Positions 37,257 to 49,062 of a DNA stretch of 64,000 nucleotides are shown here, one piece after another. The translations under genes were made by a program, and so were the position numbers. This DNA is from Parasponia andersonii. Lineage: Eukaryota > Streptophyta > Magnoliopsida > Rosales > Cannabaceae. The stretch is from the NCBI GenBank assembly GCA_002914805.1, contig JXTB01000337.1, positions 113,106 through 177,105 on the forward strand. The letters are read 5' to 3'. Under the pieces are notes generated by a model. That model was not told the DNA's origin, did not search any database, and saw nothing but the letters and a program-made list of their open reading frames with translations. Numbering within the stretch: position 1 is the first letter of the stretch; every line of letters begins with the position of its first letter.

Positions 37257-39136
37257 AACTTTAAGGTCTTTCTTGACGAAGTAGGTTGGTTCAATTGGTA
37301 AAAACACCCACTATCTAGAATCTTAGTCCTAGGTTCGAGTTACACTAGGGATAGGCGTGAAAGTCTATGATCTTTAGGATCTTGATCTTAGGTTCTACTT
37401 ACACCGGATATTTTTTTTTTAATTTATAATAAGTGGAAGTCATTAGTTAAGTCCCATTTTTTTTTTTTTAAATTTTTTTCAAGTCCTCCTATGGTCATGG
37501 TCATCATGGTGAAAACGAGTCTCTAAAAAGAAGTAAGGGCCTTCAACTGCTATGAAGACCACGAACCCACCTAGTTTGTCATCTGAACTGGTGGGAAAAC
37601 CACTATCCGAGGCTTCCCAGCCTTCATCTCCTCTACCTATAGTGGTGGTGTATTTTGTTCATCCTGAGGTTGAGCCCTAATATGCCCAAGATGATGAACC
37701 CATGTCAACCACATTATCTTAACATAAAACTAGCAGTGAAAGGGTGCTTTGAACAAGAAGGCTCTGGGGATGAGGAAGAAGCCATTGAAAAAAATGATTC
37801 TTAGTCCGATGAAGCTCCTCGGACTCCTGTTGCAACTAAAGTCTCAAAAGCCCGAAAATCTGTTATTCATCCAAGTCTGAGGCGTCCCAATTTGGTGCAA
37901 CACATTCAAAAGCCAAGAAACCTGAGTCTCAGAAGGCTGTTGCAACAAAAAATACTACCTCTGTATTGCAACAACTAAGAAGGCTATCAAATCAGGATCC
38001 TCAAAATCCGTTGCAACAAAGCCAAGCCACAAAAATAACACAGACTATGAAAGTTATTATATCAACTTCTAAAAAAGTTATAACAACTACTGAGAATGTT
38101 GCAATAGCTCCTGAGAAGCTTACAACAACATATCTTAAATATGAAGAAGAAAGTCCGTCTGAGGTTCCTGAAGATGCTGCTCCACCAGCACCTAAACCAT
38201 CCAAAGACAAACGGAAAGCTGTTCAATTAGAGACAACTATAGGCCACGATGTTTCACTTGCTTATTCTTCTACTTATTATACATTTGAAAGTGAAGAGCT
38301 GAAAGATTATTTTCACTTTCAAATGTATAAGAAGTAGAAGAATAAACAAGTGAAACATCGTACCCTTCAGTTGTTTCTAATTAAACAACTTTCCTTTTGT
38401 CTTTAGATGGTTTAGGTGTTGGTGGAGCATCGTCTTCAGGAACCTTAGATGGATCTTCTTCTTCAGATTCAACAAATGCTATTATAAGCTTCTTAGGAGT
38501 TGTTTTAATATTCTCAGCTGTTGTTGCAATGGAATCTGCCCTAGTTGCTCCGAATGCTGTTCTGGTTGATCTATAGGGTCTAAAAGCTTATTAACTAAAG
38601 CAGAACACCCAGACGGAAGTTATGGAGAAAGTTTAGCAAGAGATTCTTTCCAAGTTGACTGCAGCTCTTGCATCTTCATTGACTTCAGCTACTCCATCTG
38701 CTAGTTCATTTCCACCTGATCCGTACTCCACTTCTCCAACTATTGCAATAGATCCAGACAATCAAGCCAAGAAATGATAAAAGAAGTCTCAATCTTGATC
38801 TCTTTGATTTATAGGGTCTTGTTCCTTGGAATTGAAGTTTTTTTTTTTTTTTTTCGGTTTTATATTGGTTTCTTAGATTATGTACTTGTTGTTTAGTTGT
38901 TTTAGTACTTTAGATCCCTTTTGGTATAAAAAAGGGCGATCAAAACTATGAGAAGTTTTTTTGTTATGGGTTTTGGATATTTTAGATTGGTTTTATCGGG
39001 GGGGAATTTCTAGTTTTTATGTCGCATTCTTTGTTTGTTTTGTGATTATGATTCTCGGGGAGCAATTTGATTCTATGATATAGAAATTAATTGTTTGTTT
39101 TGCAGGGTTTGATACTTGAGAGTTCTTTCTAATCTA
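37257..39136 (+). other. Internal region of a decayed element, no intact gene
   Basis: This lies between the left and right long direct repeats. At 37283-37342 a TGGTTCAATTGGTAAAA and GGTTCGAGTT pair resembles Pol III A and B boxes, so a SINE head or tRNA relic is possible. From about 37560 to 38770 the base composition and the E/D/K/P/T-rich decoded frames look like a disordered coding region with many stops (for example PSEVPEDAAPPAPKPSKDKR). I do not recognise the protein. The hairpin at 38067-38540 is reported separately. Confidence 0.5.
38067..38540. repeat. Large imperfect inverted repeat (hairpin)
   Basis: The arm at about 38067-38295 is the imperfect reverse complement of about 38312-38540, aligned almost without gaps over ~230 bases, with a 16-base loop. 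Examples of matched words are GAAGATGCTGCTCCACCAGC in arm 1 and the complement of GGTGGAGCATCGTCTTC in arm 2, and GATGTTTCACTTG in arm 1 and CAAGTGAAACATC in arm 2. A transcript through it would fold into a long double-stranded stem. Confidence 0.9.
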
Positions 39137-39765
39137 TGTCACGCCATTTTTGCCAAAAAAGACGAATTGTTAGGTCCAACGATTTGACATTCTATCGTAA
39201 ATTGTTGTGAACCCAAGTTATCATATTTTCTAAAAAGTTGCTGCAACTCTTTATGTGTTACGACAAAACCTGCAAACGAATTCTACTATGGAATCTTTTT
39301 GGATTTTACCTAAGCGTTTCAAATTTTTATATTTGATGATTCTGAGTGTTATATGATCGAAATTTATGAGGAATTTTGTGCTAAAATATTCAGTATGAAT
39401 GAGAAATTCAATTTTCTTATTTCTTTTAATATTTTCCATATAATTTCGATACTTTTCTTATTTAAGTTTTCTTGATTGGTAATTTTTTTCTTACTAATTG
39501 TTCAATAATGAACTAATGAATTTGGACAAGTTTACGAGGAATATTTAAAAGGATTTTCGATATTTATTGTATTAAATATTTACTCATTAATTAGATGATA
39601 TTTTATTGATTAACTGATATAAATTGTTATCTAGACAAATTTAATATATTGTAGCAGAATCAAATACTTTCGGGAAATTTCCTTAAATCTTGATTATTTA
39701 ATTCATATTGATGATGAAATGATATTCTAAGTTAATTTTCAGTATTTGGCAGGTCAAAAGAGTTA
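39137..39765. repeat. Long direct repeat, right copy (probable LTR)
   Basis: Partner of 33705-34400. It may begin at TGTCACGCC (39137), an LTR-like start. It is interrupted at 39766 by a MITE-like insertion and seems to resume at about 42446 with AAAAAACGTGTC, matching AAAAAAACGTGTCC at about 34332 in the left copy. Confidence 0.6.
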
Positions 39766-42445
39766 GGTAGCGTTTAGTTAATGAAATAGAATTAGAATTA
39801 TCACAACCCAAATCCTAGGCAGTAACTTTTTTGTAATTTTGAGTGTAAATTAATATAAATAAAGAATTTTACAAAATTTAAAGAAAATTAAGTATTTAAA
39901 TTTTCATTTTAGTTTTTACATTGTTGGAAATTCTGTATAAAAAAAGTTAATCTTTATTTAGTTTATCAAGAAAGAAACACTAATTAGAATTCGAGAAAAT
40001 ATAGTTAAATTGTATAAAAACTTGGTTTGACAAAAGTTTTAATGTTGATTTAAAATAAAGTTCGTAAATCTAAAGTCAGAAAGTCTAAAAGCTAATTTAT
40101 AAGATTAATCAAAATTTCAAATATTTAAAACTTTGAAAGTAGACTCTTTGGAAATTATAGTATCCCATTATATACCAAATCCTCAAATAGTAGTAAATAT
40201 ATCCTCATACATTCCCTTGTAAGAAAAATAAACTTGGCTAAATAGTTAGACATGAAGAATGAGTGAGACAAAGAAAGGTACCAACCAAATAGGAAGAAGA
40301 CCACGAGCTTAAGCCAAACGACTTGACTAGCTAATGAGGCGACTAACTCGATTGAACAACTACATGAAAGGGAAGAAAATAGATGGACTGAGCTCGAGAG
40401 CTTAGTAAAAAAGCTGTTATCTCATGTAAAAAACTTTTTTAATAAGGTCTTACATAGTTAGTTTAATCCAAAAATACCATTCTTTAGCAAAATCATATGT
40501 ATATAGTTATATATATATATATATCCATCTCCAAAGTTGATAGTCCATATATGTATATGCATATAACTATATATATAGATATGAAAACAAGTTATCCAAA
40601 ACCAATAGTCCGTATGCACATACATATATATAGATATAAAAAAGTACGATATCTGAAAATCAATTAGTCCATAAACACATGGCACAAATCTACCCATACC
40701 CATAAGTTTATCACCTCTCATCAATGGAAACAAGGGTATTGACACTACGTGTGCCACATAACCTGCCTGACACCTAGCCATAATCGGAGGGGACACCCGT
40801 GTGTCGCCTACCAAACTTGGAGGGGCAACCGCATTGCCTATGCCTGCCAAATTAGGAAGTAATAAAAAAAATACCCCACGTAGGTTCACGAACTTTGCAC
40901 CATCAGTGGGCCCTCAGCGCTATCTCATAATGCTAACCTGAGATTCATGTGTGATCCTATAACACATATACTCTGAACTGATGTGTAAAAGTAACCATGC
41001 AGTAATTTAAGTTCAAATGATGCTATGGTTTGTAATAAAATGGTTAATTAAATTTTTGTAAAAAAATGGACAGCATAACAGCCTTATTTTAACATATCAA
41101 AAAATAGCCTACACTTAGAAAAGTCCTAGAGGAATCCAATATATGTAATACAATTTAATTCCACTATATATATCTAAAACAGTTCTAAAATCATGTTTGT
41201 CATCATGTGTTGCAAGAAATAAGTTTTATTCAAAATATTATAAAAATAGAGGTAACCGAATCTCTACCTCACCAAAATAGTGATATCACATTATTGGCTC
41301 CTCAAGGTGTCGTTGGACGATCGCTTGGAGGGTCGGGAGCCAATTCTACGCCCTCGATCGCTTACTTGGATAAACCAATTTCTCAACGGAATTTCAAATC
41401 AATGAATGGATTTCTCCATTGAATTCCTAATGTCCAAAATAGCTTAGTTAGATATATAACTCGACCAATTCAGGTCTGGGCTGACACTGAACTGATGACA
41501 CACAAAACAAGACAAAATCTAAGCCAGTAGAAATTGATTTTCGTACCGGTTACCAAATATAGTCAATATATATATCAAACTTCACTATTTTTTGAGTACA
41601 TTCCAAAAATGACAACAAAAACGAAATTTAACGGTCGGATTAAAAACTAAAATTCGAAACTCAAAACACCCAAAAATGGCAACTTTCAAACCGGGCAAAA
41701 TAGGGTCAAGAAATATATATCAGGAGAGAGCCCACGACAAGAAGGTTCGAATGCAACTAGTTTTGTGACCTTTTGTTGCCGGAATCATCGCCGTAAATCA
41801 AAATTTCCCGCAGTCAAAAATGGCATTTTTCGGTGATGTCTAGCTCAGCGGTGACTGGGGATCGATGGCGTGGGTAGTAGGCAGCGTGGGAGAGCTTCGC
41901 TGGTGGTTGGGAAGACCAGGCAGTGGTTGTGGCGGCGGTGGCTCCTCCTTGTGTTCCTTTGGCCGAGAGAACGAGAGAGATATAGAGATGGTAAGAGTGA
42001 GTCGGGGGAGAGGAAAGAGAGAGAGAGATGCATATATATATATTTAATTAATTTTTTTTTATAAAATATTATGGTGGAAAGACCAATTTGTCCTTTAAAA
42101 ACATGGGGTATTACAAGAATAGTAATAGGAATAGTAATAGAATAGACTTGGAAAAAGAATATGAATAATAATACATTGTTTGCTTTTATCAATATTATGT
42201 ATTGATAAAATCATCCTTACTTTTAAATATTTTAGTAGGGCAAAGAGAAAAATACTAGTTTTACTAAAATTTTAAAAAAATTAGAACTTTTATTCCATTG
42301 GTAGAGAAGTGGACTAACAATTCCATCATTTAATAGAATTATTATTCTCATTCTCTTGCCAAAAAAATGAAATAAATATTAGAATGTATTATTTGATTGA
42401 ATGAATTTTCTATTTCAAAGTCCATTCCTTTAAACCAAACATACC
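39766..42445. mobile_element. MITE-like element split by solo LTR B
   Basis: The outer ends GGTAGCGTTTAGTTAA and (reverse complement of the right end) GGTATGTTTGGTTTAA are similar terminal inverted repeats of the kind seen in plant MITEs. Without the LTR it would be about 360 bases. It interrupts the right long repeat. No clear target duplication was seen. Confidence 0.55.
39799..42115 (-). mobile_element. Solo LTR B with target-site duplication AGAAT
   Basis: A 2317-base solo LTR of the same family as LTR A, ending GGGGTATTACA. The left end reads TATCACAACCC, so TG has become TA. The perfect duplication AGAAT lies at 39794-39798 and 42116-42120. No coding capacity; frames at 40.46-40.89 and 41.85-42.19 kb are chance frames. 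Confidence 0.9.
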
Positions 42446-42697
42446 ATCAGCTCTCAAAAAACGTGTCTAAGGAGTATCCATACATCTGAATGTTTGTGAG
42501 TGATTACTTTCTTGTTAAACCGATACGTGGAATAAGAGAGATCCGAACTACGTTAAAAATATCTTGTGTTCTTTATTTGCTTTCTTATTCTGTTGCATAA
42601 AGACTCATTGTTATAATACTTGCAATACATGTTATAGCTTGAAAAATTAGTTATCAATCTATCAAGCAATTAATTAATTGTTTAGTACAGATCTTTC
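42446..42697. other. End of right long repeat up to duplication border
   Basis: About 250 bases with no gene. The duplicated LEA_2/GDSL segment starts abruptly after it, so the duplication or transposon breakpoint is here. Confidence 0.5.
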
Positions 42698-42898
42698 AAT
42701 GTTAAACAGCTAACAATCCGAACTATAAATTTCGACGCAAATGGAGAAAAAAATAACATGGCAAACATTCTCTCTGAGTTGTTTCTTTCCATTCCTAAAT
42801 TGTATTAAGATATTTAGTCAGCAAGACGCTTTTCGGGCTTCCTTTCCCGCCAATCTTCAGAGCATTTTCAGAAAATGTGCATTATCTTTCTTCACATA
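42698..42898 (+). pseudogene. LEA_2 pseudogene fragment (part of exon 2, exon 3)
   Basis: A paralogue of LEA_2 exons 2-3 at 9.6-9.83 kb. Exon 2 is recognisable from the codons VKQLTI to the ATG before the old donor, which now reads GCAAAC instead of GTAGGC. The exon 3 acceptor TTTGCAG has become TTTCGGG. Exon 3 still reads ASFPANLQSIFRKCALSFF before TAA. Exon 1, with the membrane anchor, is missing. It cannot make an LEA_2 protein. Confidence 0.88.
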
Positions 42899-43547
42899 AG
42901 GTGGCCAAGTTTCGAGTGAACTGCAATGTGAAATTTGATTTTCGAGCTCACATACTGTCAAATGCTTGTAACAATCATTCACTATCATATACTCAGATTT
43001 CAAATTTAAGAATCTGAGTTTAGTAATCAATTGGAGTCTCCAGTTGACAAAGCATGTCATTTGATGCTCTAACTGGAGGAAGTCATTGTATTTAGTTGCC
43101 AAATTTATGGCATAAGTTTTATTTATGCTCTTCCTTTTGACATTTTGTAATATTGGTTAGTGACGTTCATGGCTGCTGTATATATTTGCATTAGCTATGC
43201 CTAAATTGAGCTATTCATTTCTCCTGCTTTCTTCTGCTGTTATTTTAGTACATTGTCAACGCAACATAAACAACAGACTTCTGTTAAAGTGGAAAAAAGC
43301 TTTAATTAAACAATGAGACATTCAGAAGAACTAAAGAAACAAGAATATGAACATGAACAGAACAACAATGCAAACACAATACATAATTGGTGATAGAAGT
43401 GCTCTGATCAAGGTATGATTTTTTTTACTACGAAAGAAAATCTCTTGTAGAACATTACTTGGTATAATACTGAAGACAGGACTTTAAAGAAAAACTTTCT
43501 TTAATAATTTTTTCCAAGTTTGGTAGAGATATGTGGTTCAAATTATG

Positions 43548-43700
43548 AATAGTAATGGAGAGTAAAGGGAATAAGAAAAATGGAAAGTATTTCTATTTCC
43601 TGTGTTTACGTACCGATTAGAAATACATAAAAAGGAATCTTAATCTTTCTCCCTCATTGTTTCTTATTCCCATTCATTCCTTTACACTTCATTTGATTAT
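43548..43700. mobile_element. Small fold-back MITE-like insertion
   Basis: Present here and absent at the matching place near 10485 in copy 1, where GGTTCAAACT continues within a few bases to AAATGGTGCC. The two halves are partly inverted (GTAAAGGGAATAAGAAA near the left end; CTTATTCCC and CCTTTACAC near the right end). Confidence 0.55.
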
Positions 43701-45444
43701 GGATTAAATGGTGCCACTAGGAGTTCCCAAATGCAGTGTCAGGGCAGTTTTTAAGCTGTACAGGCTTGGCCTGACCTTTATGGCTAGTCTTGATCAAAAT
43801 TTTCTTGAGGGATATCAATTAAAATTCAAGCTTGATGTCGTTTGACACGAGCATTGGTGAATTAGGCTCGATATGTATACCCCTTGAGCTTTGAGAATGT
43901 CATCGTCTGAATAAACACCATCAACAAATGCATGGAGTAATGAGCACAGATTGACCTAAGGAACTCATTTGTCTGAGAAGATTAAGCTTATATATGTTGG
44001 TGAAAATTATACAACTACTCCTTAGTCCTTGACATCTTTGAATTTGTGTTTGACCAACTTTGAGTTACCAAAAACTTCCTTAAACTTTGGCCATGCGAAA
44101 ATTCAACTTGTTGATCATGCAATTTTTCACATCAGATGTTACTGTCCAGATCGAACAAGGAAACTTTATTTAGTTTTCAACATGCAAGGACAGCTAAGAA
44201 AAACCTCAAAAATCCATGTACTTCACCTTAAAACAGTGATGGGCAGATGAGATTTAGGAATCAGTCACTAATATAATTAATATAATCTAAACACATAATT
44301 ATTAACTTTTTGAAATTTTGGGTCATGTGGGATTTTTTTAAAAATTAAATGCTCCCCACGTTTCGTATATTAAACAAGTCAAATAGTCATGTTTCACTTT
44401 CATTAACAAATATGCCTTCTCATTAGTTACACTAGAAACAAATAAACCTATTCCCTTGTGCAAATACAGGGCCTGTTAGGAAACTTGGCACCATCAGATC
44501 AGCTTCCTTTCTCAAATCACATGATCATCATTGTTGTAAATGAGAAATTTTAAAAAATTTCAATGTAGATTGATTGCTTGATTGATTGTTCAGTGAATAT
44601 TTTCTTCACCCTGTCACATAACATAATAGGAAACAAAATTTGGATCATTAGCAACAATATGAACTCGATCCATAATGAAAAAGGAAAAGTCTGAGAATTT
44701 TGGCAACTAAGCATTTTTCCTTTCTGTCTCTAATTATTCTATATTATTTAACATTTTAGCATGTAATGGACAGAATCGTTAAGAGTAAAATTTTGGAGAC
44801 AAACGGGAAAGAATAAAACAACTTAGAAAGGTACGTAGAGATTCTCTTTCTTGTGTTTTATATACCTTAATTTTTATGTTGAATAGAGAGAAAACAGAAA
44901 CACTTCATTTTTGTTTTTTTTCGTTTGTTTGTTTATAGTCCATCGTGGCCATAAAACTGAACCATAACTAGCACATAGCAAAACGTAGAATGAGATAGAT
45001 TTTATACTATAATGTGACACATCACGAATTACTTTATCTATAGTAGTTTCAGCTATTCATGTTGACTTCAAATATTTAGTCAATATATCTTTAGGTGCCG
45101 TGGAATTAACCAGTGAAATAAGTTTCTAAGCATGAAAATGATTTATAATTTTGACTCAAAGTCAACGGTTGAATTAGTTTTGTAAGCCAATAAATGACAA
45201 ATTGGCATTATCAGATCAACTTCTACAACTTCTGACTTTTTTTATTTAACTTAATTAAATATAGGTTGAGTGAATGTTGTTGTTTAGCGATGTATTTGAT
45301 TTCAAATAAGTATTACTATTAATATAATCAAATCTTGTTCTGTTTGGTACTCTATGCCTCAATGTAAACTCAAACTGAGCAGACTGGTACGAAAGGCATT
45401 ATAATAGTACTTATTCATCAAAGTCAGCTAGAAACAAAATAGAT

Positions 45445-45456
45445 AGCTCTATTTAT
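45445..45456 (+). promoter_or_regulatory. TATA box of GDSL copy 2
   Basis: CTATTTATACG, about 90 bases before the start codon, aligned with CTATTTATATG of copy 1. The surrounding ~230 bases are well conserved between the copies. Confidence 0.5.
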
Positions 45457-45539
45457 ACGTACTGATATATAATAATAGCAATAATAAAACTGGCCACATT
45501 GTTGGATTAGTATTGTAGACTTTTGAGAAGAAGTCAGTC

Positions 45540-48500
45540 ATGGCCAGATTAAGCTCTGTCTTCCTTGTTCTCCTCCTTCATGTGGTGCTACTCATCACAT
45601 CATCTCTTTGTGAGAGTACTAATTTCAGGCATAGTTCATCAAGAAAACATGTAACTGCTTTCTTCATCTTTGGAGATTCTTTCTTGGACGCGGGCAACAA
45701 CAACTATATCAACACCACAACTCTGGCCCAAGCAAATTTCTGGCCTTATGGAGAGACTTACTTTGGGTTCCCAACCGGAAGATTCTCCGATGGCCGTTTG
45801 ATATCAGATTTTATTGGTGAGATTTGCATATCTTTAGAGTGTTGTCTTCTTGCTTGAACGATATCCACTTCGGTTTAACTAACACATATCTTGTCTGCTT
45901 ACAATTTAATCATCTACCCCCATAAATTTTTTCTTCTTTCTGTATGTCATATGTGTATGTATGTTTTTTGCAGCTGAATATGCTAACCTCCCACTCATTC
46001 CACCTTTTCTTCAACCGGGATTTCGCCATTATTATGCCGGTGTGAACTTTGCTTCTTCTGGAGCTGGTGCTCTTGTTGATACATTTCAAGGATTGGTATG
46101 TACTAGCACTATGTTTTGTTTCTTGTCATTATTTAAAAAAGTGATACTAAATTACATTTGCTTAAGTTTTACATATGGTTTTGAGACTAAAAATGTGCAT
46201 ATATAAGAGTTTGTTAAGGAGAAAGCGTTTCATCTATTAAGGTTGTTGATTAGCATGAGTTTATAATAAGATCAATACCAATCAATAATTATAATTCCAC
46301 AGACGCATCTAGCGCTAGTATTCCTCACGAAATTACATATATAACTAAAAGCATTAATAATTCACGTACGAATAGGACACAGCTGGCAAGTATTCTCGAT
46401 TCTGTTTATGAATCTTGTGATGAAGCTATATAGACTATCTGTCTTTTGTTTCAGCCAATTCCAATTTTGAAAGTGTGGATATGTAATAATGTTTGTGTTC
46501 ACAAATTCATAAAGTGGGCAGTTGATGTCAACCATCAAATTCTAAACGAGGCTCAAAAAAAAAAAAAAAAAAAAAGGAAAAAAATACATGGCATACTTGT
46601 CACGTGATGATTGATAGGACTATATTTAAACTCAACAGTGGAATAAAATAAACCGCTTTTATGTAAAAAGAGACGTGAATAGTAGGTTTATATGCAATGT
46701 TACTTCCTAACGTTTTAGACTTTTAACAAAGAGAAGTAGAGAACGCATGCATTTGAATATTCCATATAGAAATGGAACTAGTATTTCTTTTTCCTTTGTT
46801 TTAGGTGATCGATCTCAAAACTCAGCTAAGGTACTATAAGAAGGTAGAGACTTGGTTGAGACACAAGTTAGGCGATGTTGGAGCTGAAATGACGTTGTCT
46901 AAAGCTGTCTACTTGTTTAGCATTGGCACCAATGATTATATGAGCCTTTTCTTAACCAATTCCACCATTCTAAAAACCTACTCTGAATCACAATACGTTG
47001 GGATGGTCATTGGCAACTTGACATCTGTCATCAAAGTAAGCATTTCTTTCTCTCTATAGAGCTATATATAAAAACAAGAGTTAACATAGTTAGGATACAA
47101 AAAACTACCGTATCGATAATGAATGTTTTTGAACTAAATTCTTCTTTAGAATACGCTTCACCGTATGTATTTCTCTTCATAGAAGTCCAAGCCTTCTATT
47201 TAGACATCCTAAGATGCATATTATTTTTTGAAGGTTGTTATTGTCTTGAATGTAATAAATTAAATTGATGTGTCTAAATTGGCAGGAAATATACACAACT
47301 GGGGGCAGGAAATTTGGGTTTATGAACTTGCCAACAGTTGGTTGTTTGCCACTACTGAGAATACTCGAACAAGATACTAATGGTAGCTGTTTAAAAGAAG
47401 CTTCATCTCTAGCAAATTTACATAACGAAGCTCTTTCGAAGCTTCTCAAGAAGCTATCAAAGCAGTTGAAGGGCTTCAAATATTCAGTTTATGACTTTAA
47501 CAACAATCTCAAACAAAGAATCAATCATCCCACTCAATATGGTAAGAATATGTATGCTACTGTATTTACGTGCACATTAATTAACGTAACGACTAACTTT
47601 CAGTTTTAGGGATTGTTTGGTAATTTTCTCTATCTTTCACTTTTTGGTTTTAAAAAAGTGAAATATTTTATCAATAGGCATCTTAAGAAATCTTGACCAT
47701 TCATTTCACTTTTAAAATTAGGAAAAAGAAAATTCGCAATCTAGACTTTAGTTGGATGGAACAAATTCCCAGTTGATTTATTTGTACTATAAAGTTCGGT
47801 TGTAGGGTTGAGCCCGGGCATGGCAGAAATGTCAATCAAACATAAGGCAATGAGACCACGAGCTAGTAGCTCGTGTGGAAAAACTTCCTCCTCGAGGAGT
47901 ATGAGATGTGAGGATCTAATCTCACCCTCCTTCCCCTCCCCATATTAACTCAGCAATTGTATCAAAAAAAAAATAAAAAACATAAGGCAATGAGGCTGCT
48001 AAAGGGAAATTGACCTTGGGTAATACTAAATTTGCATAAAATGATTTTTTTTAGTAGTCTTTTTTAATTTTGTATTTTTAGTAGTGTCACAAATTGTATA
48101 ACGAAAATTATGATTTTTTTAAGATTAATCAATAGTTACAAACTCTCTGTCGCACTAGTTCACAAAACACTCGTAAAAATATCATTTTTCAAAACGTTTC
48201 TAAAAAAAGTCATTTTAATCAAAATTAGTACTATTTATGTTAATTTTCCCCCACTTAGCTTTCGTAGGCCCAAGTTTCAGTGGCCCTGGTCAAACTGACC
48301 TGAGCTATGTGTCTATTTCCAATTTTCCATGTGATTGTCCTATAAGTTTTACTTTATATTTGCCTTTTCAGTCTTCAAGAGACTATACAAAGATACCAAA
48401 TTGTCATTAGTCATTATTGAATGGAGAAATTTTTTTGTTTTGAATGAAGGGTTCATGGAAGGGAAAACAGCCTGTTGTGGAACAGGGCAGTTTAGAGGAG

Positions 48501-48694
48501 TGTTTAGCTGTGGAGGTAAAAGACCAGTACAGGAGTTCCAATTATGTGAGAATCCCGATGAGTACGTGTTTTGGGACTCCATCCATCTCACTGAAAAGGT
48601 TTACAAACAATTGGCTGATGAAATGTGGAGAGGGACAAGCAACTCCCTGACTGTTGGGCCTTACAATCTTAAAGACCTCTTTCAAGCCCGCTAA
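45540..48694 (+). CDS. GDSL esterase/lipase, copy 2 (GLIP1-5-like)
   Basis: Paralogue of the gene at 13334-16376 with the same role: a secreted GDSL/SGNH serine hydrolase of unknown substrate. Exons 45540-45816, 45974-46095, 46805-47035, 47286-47541 and 48450-48694 give 1131 nt and 376 residues. Lengths and phases of exons 1-4 equal those of copy 1. The signal peptide covers residues 1-24. Ser-47 lies in [13 protein letters not shown], Asn-176 in GTNDY, Asp-338 and His-341 in WDSIH; all are intact. In exon 1 eight of 92 residues differ from copy 1 by my count. The protein ends FQAR, four residues shorter than copy 1. Intron 4 holds a SINE that copy 1 lacks, and a 169-base MITE lies 12 bases after the stop, so it is probably in the 3' UTR and may alter message ends. 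Confidence 0.93.
47855..47980 (+). mobile_element. tRNA-derived SINE in intron 4 of GDSL copy 2
   Basis: The body begins with a tRNA-like head (A-box-like TAGTAGCTCGTG; B-box-like GGATCTAATCTCAC) and ends in an A-rich tail. It is flanked by CATAAGGCAATGAG on both sides (47841-47854 and 47981-47994). The matching place in GDSL copy 1 (about 15831-15848, ACATGAGGCAGTAAG) has a single copy of this word and no SINE. Confidence 0.85.
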
Positions 48695-48706
48695 AGAATC
48701 TTATAA

Positions 48707-48875
48707 CGATGCACACTAAATACACTGTTTTTTGTATTCTTTTTAGTTTTTACACTCTCTAATCTGCTTACTTGACATGTGAATTGAATTATTGTAATTA
48801 ATTATATTATTAAAATGTAAAACTCAGACGGTGAAATGTACACATGAGAGTGTAAAAGTGCATTGTGCATTCGTC
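48707..48875. mobile_element. 169-base MITE just after GDSL copy 2 stop
   Basis: Flanked by TCTTATAA on both sides (48699-48706 and 48876-48883). The 8-base duplication fits a hAT-type MITE. The ends CGATGCACAC and, reversed, GACGAATGCAC are a short imperfect inverted repeat. The place in copy 1 (about 16369-16378) is empty. Confidence 0.75.
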
Positions 48876-49062
48876 TCTTATAATATATCCATTAGAATAT
48901 GAGACAAAGACACAGCTACATTTGTTCCCACCTCATGGAAAGCATAGTGTCAAGAGTCGCAAAGAACTATTCGAATCAAAATAAGATTTTAATAAAAAAC
49001 TTATACTTTCCTATAAATTCAATCGGAATACTAGTTTGCCCTATACTTCGAGGATATTAGAA

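Larger units (their letters stand above)
42698..48935. repeat. Segmental duplication, copy 2
   Basis: Partner of 9600-16420 in the same orientation. The intergenic part at 42.9-45.5 kb carries no gene. Relative to copy 1 it has a MITE at 43.55 kb, a SINE at 47.86 kb and a MITE at 48.71 kb, and lacks the 633-base insertion of copy 1. Confidence 0.9.

Noticed and set aside
37283..37342. Possible tRNA gene (A-box and B-box words)
   Set aside because: The boxes are present, but no cloverleaf with paired acceptor stem can be drawn, so a SINE head or tRNA relic is more likely. It is noted only within the surrounding region.
40458..40889. 143-codon minus-strand frame
   Set aside because: It lies in solo LTR B and includes AT-microsatellite-like translation (YIYIYNYI). 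No family is recognised.
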